This document shows positions 14,242 to 18,430 of a stretch of 18,430 nt of DNA, in pieces. The translations under genes were made by a program, and so were the position numbers. The stretch's first letter is position 1. Every line of letters starts with the position of its first letter. The notes beneath the pieces were generated by a model that was given only the letters and a program-made list of their open reading frames with translations, was not told the DNA's origin and made no database searches. The stretch covers positions 1-18,430 of the forward strand of contig JAISEB010000122.1 in assembly GCA_031264395.1 (NCBI GenBank). The letters are read 5' to 3'. The DNA comes from Treponema sp. GTDB lineage: Bacteria > Spirochaetota > Spirochaetia > Treponematales > Breznakiellaceae.

Positions 14242-15668
14242 TCAAAACACCCCGCCTTTGCATAGCCGCGGGTTCGAGCGGCGCGGGCAAGACCACCCTT
14301 AGCTGCGCCCTCCTCAAGGTCCTGGCTGACCGGGGCTTCGATACCGCCGCTTTCAAGTGCGGCCCGGATTATATTGACCCCATGTTTCACCGCGAGGTAA
14401 CCAGAGCGTTTTCTTCAAACTTGGACCTCTTTATGCTGGGTGAGGAAACCCTGAAAGCGCTTTTTGAAAAAAACGCGGAAGGAAAGGATATCGCCGTTAT
14501 TGAGGGGGTGATGGGGTTTTACGACGGCATGGACGCCGCCTCAAGCGAGGGGAGCACCTGGGACATCGCGCGGATCACGGAGACGCCTGTTATTCTGGCG
14601 GAAGACTGCGGGGCTTCATCGTTAAGCGCCGCGGCGCGGATCTACGGCATGGCCCGGTTCAAAACACCAGGCATGGTACGGGGGGTCATTCTCAACAACT
14701 GCGGCGAAAGGATGTTTGCCGCGCTGAAACCGGTAATAGAAAAAGAGACGGGCCTTAGGGTCTGCGGTTTTCTTCCCCGCATGAAGGACTGCAAAATTGA
14801 AAGCCGCCATTTGGGTCTGGTAACGCCTGAAGAAATTGAGGACATCCGCAGCAAAATATCCGCCCTGGCCGCGCAGCTTGAAAAAAGCGTTGATATGGAT
14901 ATGCTTTTTGAACTGGCCCGGGGGGGCGTTGCGGGGGGGCCTCCCCCCGCTGGAGGGGGGAGCGGACCTGACCGCCCGCTTCACCCCGTCCCGCGGGGGC
15001 GGGCGGCCAGGGGAGCGGGGGGGAGGGCACTCCCCCTCAAGAGTATTCCCATCGCAATCGCCTCCGACAGGGCCTTTTGCTTTTACTACAAAGACGCCCT
15101 GAATCTGCTGAGAGAGATGGGGGCGGAACTGCTGTTCTTCAGCCCCCTGTCCGACAAGCGCCTTCCCCGGGGGGCGAAGGGGCTTTATCTTGGCGGCGGA
15201 TATCCTGAACTGTACGCCGGTGTTCTCGCGGATAACGAAACCTTGAGGCGCGGGATACGGGAGGCGGTTCAGGACGGGCTTCCCTGTGTCGCCGAATGCG
15301 GCGGCTTCATGTATCTCCATGAAAGGCTTTCGGACGAGGCGGGTAAGGCGCATCCCATGTGCGGCGTGATAAAGGGCGGATGCGAAAAACAGGAACGGCT
15401 TGTGCGTTTCGGTTACGCCGCATACACGGCGCTTGATGATAATCTCCTCTGCCGCGCGGGCGTTACCCTGCGGGGCCATGAGTTTCATTATTGGGAGAGC
15501 GATAATCCCGGCGGATCCTTTGAGGCCCAAAAGCCTGGTTCCGGGAAGACCTGGCGGGCAATCGCCGCGGAGGGGAATCTTTTCGCCGGGTTTCCCCATT
15601 TTCATTTCTGCGCGAATCCGGAAACGGTGGAACGTTTTTTGACAAAGTGTGAACACTATGGCCCTTGA
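14238..15668 (+). CDS. cbiA: Cobyrinate a,c-diamide synthase CbiA, with GC-rich interdomain insertion
   Basis: The 476-residue ATP- and glutamine-dependent amidase amidates side chains a and c of cobyrinic acid. The N-terminal synthetase domain has a P-loop GSSGAGKTT (12-20), FKCGPDYIDPMFH and EGVMGFYDGMD. The C-terminal class I glutamine amidotransferase-like (GATase type 3) domain has GLYLGGGYPELYA, the nucleophile Cys354 in AECGGFMYL, HEFHYWES and a terminal FPHFHF. Between them, residues about 228-267 are an abnormal Gly/Pro/Arg-rich stretch encoded by a palindromic GC-rich segment (see repeat feature). Normally the first domain runs on to the second (IPIAIASDRAFCFYY) with a short linker. 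The start is supported by GGAGG at 14227-14231 and an ATGA overlap with the fusion gene. Catalytic residues look intact, so the enzyme is probably active despite the insertion. Confidence 0.95.
   Translation: MIKTPRLCIAAGSSGAGKTTLSCALLKVLADRGFDTAAFKCGPDYIDPMFHREVTRAFSSNLDLFMLGEETLKALFEKNAEGKDIAVIEGVMGFYDGMDAASSEGSTWDIARITETPVILAEDCGASSLSAAARIYGMARFKTPGMVRGVILNNCGERMFAALKPVIEKETGLRVCGFLPRMKDCKIESRHLGLVTPEEIEDIRSKISALAAQLEKSVDMDMLFELARGGVAGGPPPAGGGSGPDRPLHPVPRGRAARGAGGRALPLKSIPIAIASDRAFCFYYKDALNLLREMGAELLFFSPLSDKRLPRGAKGLYLGGGYPELYAGVLADNETLRRGIREAVQDGLPCVAECGGFMYLHERLSDEAGKAHPMCGVIKGGCEKQERLVRFGYAAYTALDDNLLCRAGVTLRGHEFHYWESDNPGGSFEAQKPGSGKTWRAIAAEGNLFAGFPHFHFCANPETVERFLTKCEHYGP
14920..15037 (+). 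repeat. GC-rich palindromic in-frame insertion (three hairpins) inside cbiA
   Basis: About 118 bp of very high GC with seven G or C runs of 5-7 bases. Three inverted repeats are visible: CTCCCCCC (14941-14948) with GGGGGGAG (14955-14962), loop 6; CCGCCCGC (14972-14979) with GCGGGCGG (14999-15006), containing an inner CCCC/GGGG stem (14984-14987 with 14995-14998); and GGGGGAG (15019-15025) with CTCCCCC (15030-15036), loop GGCA. Translation stays open and adds about 40 residues between the two CbiA domains. The composition differs sharply from the flanking gene. It resembles in concept the in-gene palindromic elements known from Rickettsia, but I do not recognise this sequence as a named family. 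Confidence 0.75.
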
Positions 15669-15687
15669 CAGTGATAAGGGCGGACCA

Positions 15688-16911
15688 ATGTACCGCCTTG
15701 TGGACGGAAAGCGCCTCCGCTGCGGCTACACAACCGGCACCTGCGCGGCGGCTGCGGCAAAGGCGGCAGCCGCGCTGCTTTTATTGGGCAAGGGAAAACG
15801 TGGCGCGGCTTTTCCGCCGCTTCTTCCACCGGTTCTTCCGGTCGAGGTAGCCACGCCTTCGGGCCGGACCTTTTGCCTTGTACCGGAAGACCTTCAAACA
15901 GGAGAGGGATGGGCGTCCTGCGCGGTGCGGAAAGACGCAGGGGATGACCCGGATGTAACAAACGGCGTCCTTGTATACGCGAAGGTTGAAAAAAGCGCCG
16001 GAGAGGGTATTACGATTGACGGCGGTCTTGGTGTGGGGCGGGTTACCAAACCCGGCCTTGACCGGAAACCCGGTGAGGCCGCAATCAACACAACGCCGCG
16101 AAAAATGATAAGCGCCCTGTGCCGGGAAGTCTGCGAAGAAGCCGGATACGGCGGCGGCCTTATGGTTACCATTTCCATACCTGCCGGTATTGAACTTGCG
16201 CACAGGACCTTCAACCCCAAGGTAGGTGTTGTAGGCGGAATCTCCGTATTGGGAACTTCGGGACTTGTCGAGCCCATGAGCGAAAAGGCATACGTTGACA
16301 GTATGCGTATTGAGATCCGGCAATTATACGAAGAAGGAGCGCGGGAGCTTCTGGTGCTTGTGGGAAACTTCGCCAGGGACTTCGCTTTCGGAACCCTGGG
16401 GCTGCAGGCGGTTCCAAGCGTAAAGTGTTCAAATTTTATCGGAGCGGCCTTTGAGATTGCCTCGGAACTCAGGTTTACGCGGGTCCTTCTTGTGGGACAC
16501 CTGGGCAAGATCGTCAAACTGGGAATAGGTATAACAAATACCCATTCATCGAACGGCGACGGGCGTATTGAAACCCTTATCGCCTGCGCCCTTGAGGCCG
16601 GCGCCGGTATTGAGACCCTGCGGAATATCGCGGCCTGCGTAAGTACCGACGCCATTGTGAACATCCTTGAGGGAGCCGGTTTTCTTGCTTCATCAATGGG
16701 TATCCTTGAAAAACGGATAAGCGAAACCCTGCGGCGCCACAGTTCTGACGGGACGGAAACGGGTTTTATTGTTTTTTGCAAAGAAACCGGCGCCGTACAG
16801 GGCGGCGCGGAGAAAGGGGATGACGCGGCGAGGGAGGGAAAAATCGTGGCTCAAAGCGGCAACGCCCGGGCTCTTGTTGAGGCCCTGGCGCGGGGAGGCG
16901 CCTATGGCTAA
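15688..16911 (+). CDS. cbiD: Cobalt-precorrin-5B C1-methyltransferase CbiD
   Basis: This 407-residue methyltransferase adds the C1 methyl group in the anaerobic pathway and is not related to the other corrin methylases. Family hallmarks: LRCGYTTGTCAAAAAKAA at the N-terminus, AINTTPRKMI, ISIPAGIELAHRTFNPKVGVVGGISVLGTSGLVEPMS in the middle, VGNFARDFAF, then CSNFIGAAFEIA, VGHLGKIVKLGIGITNTHSSNGDGR and a C-terminal methyl-transfer region. The ATG at 15688 is chosen because TAAGG (15675-15679) lies 8 nt upstream and because CbiD proteins usually begin about ten residues before GYTTG. Alternatives are ATG 15658 or GTG 15649, overlapping the cbiA end. The loop after AALLLLGK carries a few extra Pro-rich residues (FPPLLPPVLP). 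cbiD is diagnostic of the anaerobic route. Confidence 0.95.
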   Translation: MYRLVDGKRLRCGYTTGTCAAAAAKAAAALLLLGKGKRGAAFPPLLPPVLPVEVATPSGRTFCLVPEDLQTGEGWASCAVRKDAGDDPDVTNGVLVYAKVEKSAGEGITIDGGLGVGRVTKPGLDRKPGEAAINTTPRKMISALCREVCEEAGYGGGLMVTISIPAGIELAHRTFNPKVGVVGGISVLGTSGLVEPMSEKAYVDSMRIEIRQLYEEGARELLVLVGNFARDFAFGTLGLQAVPSVKCSNFIGAAFEIASELRFTRVLLVGHLGKIVKLGIGITNTHSSNGDGRIETLIACALEAGAGIETLRNIAACVSTDAIVNILEGAGFLASSMGILEKRISETLRRHSSDGTETGFIVFCKETGAVQGGAEKGDDAAREGKIVAQSGNARALVEALARGGAYG

Positions 16912-18430
16912 AGTCTGGTTTGTCGGCGCGGGACCGGGGGATCCGGAACTCATTACCCTGAAAGGGAAGGCGCTTCTTGAACGCGCCGATGCGGTGATCT
17001 ACGCCGGTTCCCTGGTGAACCCGGTTCTGCTTGATTGGGTAAAAAAAGACGCGGCGGTTTACAACAGCGCTTCCATGACCCTGGAAGAAATTATCAAGGT
17101 GATGAAGGATGTCTGCGGCAGGGGCATGGATGTGGTGCGCCTCCACACGGGGGACGGCAGTCTTTACGGCGCCACAGGCGAACAGATGGACGCTCTTGAC
17201 GAGGCGGGCATCCCCTATGAAGTCGTGCCGGGGGTCAGCTCCCTGTTTGCGGCGGCGGCGGCGCTGAAACGGGAATTCACCCTGCCCGGTGTTTCACAAA
17301 CCCTTATCGTAACGCGCTGCGCCGGGAGGACGCCTGTTCCCGAAGGGGAGAAACTTTCCGCTCTCGCGTCCCACGGCGCGTCAATGGCGCTTTTTCTGAG
17401 CTCCGGTCTTGTACGAGAGGTCCGGGCCGAACTCACCGGCGCCGGAACGGACCCGGCGACGCCGGCGGCCATTGTCTGCCGCGCGAGCTGGCCTGATGAA
17501 AGGGTGATCCGGGGTACCTTGGGGGAGCTTCCCGAAATGGCGGAAAAAGCCGGTATTACCAAAACCGCGCTTATCCTTATCGGGCGGTTTCTTGAGGGGC
17601 AGGGAAAACATTCCCGTCTCTACGACGGGTCCTTTTCCCACGGATACCGGGAGGCCGAAACCGCCGCCGGAAAACCCGCCCCGGCGCCTGAACCGCGCCT
17701 TAAACTTGCCGTTGTCGCCGTATCAAAAGCCGGGGCGGAACTTGCCGCTTCCCTCGTACCACGGCTTTCGGGGGCAAAGGCCTTTGTTTACGCGCCCTAC
17801 GTTCTTGAAGGGCAGGAAGCCGGGCAAAATGCCGGGCAGGAAGCCTTTGAAAGCGTCATGACGCTCACGAAAGAACTCTGGAATAAGACCCAAAGTTTTC
17901 TTTTTATATGCGCGTCGGGGATCGCCGTGCGGACCATTGCGCCCCTGGTCCGCTCCAAACATGAGGATCCCGCCGTCGCGGTATGCCCGGATAACGGCGC
18001 CTTTGTCATTTCCCTGCTAAGCGGCCATGAGGGAGGGGCCAATGCCCTCTCTGCCGAAATAGCCGCCCTCCTCAACGCGGTTCCGGTGATTACGACAGCC
18101 TCGGAAATGTCGCCGCCTGTGCTGCCAAGAAATCTCTGTCTCGGAATCGGCTGTAAACGCGGAACCCTTTCCGGCGCATTGCAGAGCGCCCTTGAGGAAT
18201 GTTTTGCCCGAAACGGGCTTTCGCCCCTGCGTATTCGCGTTATCGCCTCGATTGACATAAAACAGGATGAACCGGGACTTGCGGAGTTTGCCGGGGAGCT
18301 GGGCGTAACCCGCGTTTTTTACAACTCCGGAGAACTGGCCGCTTTACGCGGCGATTTTTCAGGATCGGATTTTGTGCAAAAAACAACCGGCGTGGATAAT
18401 GTCTGCGAACGGGCCGCGGTACTTGCCTCC
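16904..18430 (+). CDS. cbiFG: CbiF-CbiG fusion: cobalt-precorrin-4 C11-methyltransferase / cobalt-precorrin-5A hydrolase (partial, runs off right edge)
   Basis: 509 codons are open to the window edge. The CbiF part (about 1-250) is a class III methylase: VWFVGAGPGDPELITLKG (4-21), YAGSLVNP (33-40), RLHTGDGSLYGA (79-90), VPGVSSLFAAAA (108-119), LILIGRFL (223-230). After a Pro/Ala linker (about 252-264) comes CbiG, which opens the delta-lactone and releases acetaldehyde: CbiG N domain with CASGIAVRTIAPL (336-348) and FVISLLSGHEGGANALSAEIAALL (367-390), and C domain with LCLGIGCKRGT (411-421) and GVDNVCERAAVLAS at the edge. The usual ~80-90-residue middle domain of CbiG is absent: VITTAS (395-400) leads almost directly into LGIGC (413-417). 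A 12-bp tandem repeat adds GQEAGQNAGQEA (303-314). GGGGAGG (16892-16898) lies 5 nt before the ATG, which overlaps the cbiD end by 8 bp. Little of CbiG seems to be missing to the right. Confidence 0.94.
   Translation, partial: MAKVWFVGAGPGDPELITLKGKALLERADAVIYAGSLVNPVLLDWVKKDAAVYNSASMTLEEIIKVMKDVCGRGMDVVRLHTGDGSLYGATGEQMDALDEAGIPYEVVPGVSSLFAAAAALKREFTLPGVSQTLIVTRCAGRTPVPEGEKLSALASHGASMALFLSSGLVREVRAELTGAGTDPATPAAIVCRASWPDERVIRGTLGELPEMAEKAGITKTALILIGRFLEGQGKHSRLYDGSFSHGYREAETAAGKPAPAPEPRLKLAVVAVSKAGAELAASLVPRLSGAKAFVYAPYVLEGQEAGQNAGQEAFESVMTLTKELWNKTQSFLFICASGIAVRTIAPLVRSKHEDPAVAVCPDNGAFVISLLSGHEGGANALSAEIAALLNAVPVITTASEMSPPVLPRNLCLGIGCKRGTLSGALQSALEECFARNGLSPLRIRVIASIDIKQDEPGLAEFAGELGVTRVFYNSGELAALRGDFSGSDFVQKTTGVDNVCERAAVLAS
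17810..17845 (+). repeat. Three 12-bp tandem units within the CbiG part
   Basis: GGGCAGGAAGCC, GGGCAAAATGCC and GGGCAGGAAGCC follow each other directly. The outer two units are identical. They encode GQEA-GQNA-GQEA in frame, in a loop of the CbiG N domain between YAPYVLE and FESVMTL. Repeat number could vary between strains without breaking the frame. Confidence 0.7.

Noticed and set aside
14622..15656. 344-codon minus-strand frame across cbiA
   Set aside because: Shadow of cbiA caused by high GC. The sense strand has complete CbiA motifs and catalytic residues.
15894..16781. 295-codon minus-strand frame across cbiD
   Set aside because: Antisense to a well conserved CbiD; Ser/Pro/Arg-rich shadow composition.
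1..18430. CRISPR arrays, tRNA/rRNA genes, insertion sequences or phage genes
   Set aside because: No regularly spaced repeats, cloverleaf sequences, transposase motifs or phage-type genes were seen on either strand.

Overview
The window is a vitamin B12 (cobalamin) locus from an anaerobic bacterium. It holds an almost uninterrupted block of anaerobic-route (cbi) corrin-ring genes, two BtuCDF/FecCD-type ABC importers and a divergent corrinoid-handling operon. The substrate-binding proteins are lipoproteins with relaxed lipoboxes, start/stop overlaps are frequent, and coding is dense and moderately GC-rich. This would suit a host-associated spirochaete (for example a gut Treponema) or a clostridial-type anaerobe. 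The taxon is an inference from style only; no rRNA or other marker is present.

Left arm (1-4437, minus strand). Transcribed leftwards from a consensus sigma-70 promoter (-35 at 4516-4521, -10 at 4494-4499) are a lipoprotein ABC substrate-binding protein (3277-4437), an adenosylcobinamide amidohydrolase CbiZ with a long C-terminal extension (2116-3258), and the first ~706 residues of a CobN-family large chelatase subunit (1-2119, running off the left edge). No chelatase ATPase partners are seen. The CobN-like protein carries Asp in place of both His of the usual H-x-G-x-H motif, and has a tight Cys cluster. This arm looks like a corrinoid or tetrapyrrole salvage/remodelling unit.

Control region (4438-4828). 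Two back-to-back consensus promoters lie either side of an AT-rich spacer. The rightward promoter (TTGACT-17 bp-TATAAT) fires directly into a cobalamin riboswitch (about 4600-4788), followed after about 30 nt by a strong Shine-Dalgarno sequence. No riboswitch is visible on the leftward arm.

Right arm (4829-18430, plus strand). This is one apparent operon of more than 13.6 kb: ABC importer 1 (SBP, permease, ATPase), cbiK, ABC importer 2 (SBP, permease, ATPase), cbiH, a triple fusion cbiJ-cbiE-cbiT, cbiA, cbiD, and a cbiF-cbiG fusion that runs off the right edge. The enzymes cover cobalt insertion into sirohydrochlorin (CbiK), C17 methylation/ring contraction (CbiH), C11 methylation (CbiF), lactone opening (CbiG), C1 methylation (CbiD), reduction (CbiJ), C15/C5 methylation with decarboxylation (CbiT/CbiE) and a,c-amidation (CbiA). 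CbiL (C20), CbiC, the late amidation, adenosylation and nucleotide-loop genes are not in the window and may lie to the right.

Most notable items: the SBP-CbiZ-CobN-like cassette with its altered motif; a ~118 bp GC-rich, three-hairpin in-frame insertion between the two domains of CbiA; the CbiJ-CbiE-CbiT and CbiF-CbiG fusions, which join consecutive pathway steps; and two full importers in tandem around cbiK.
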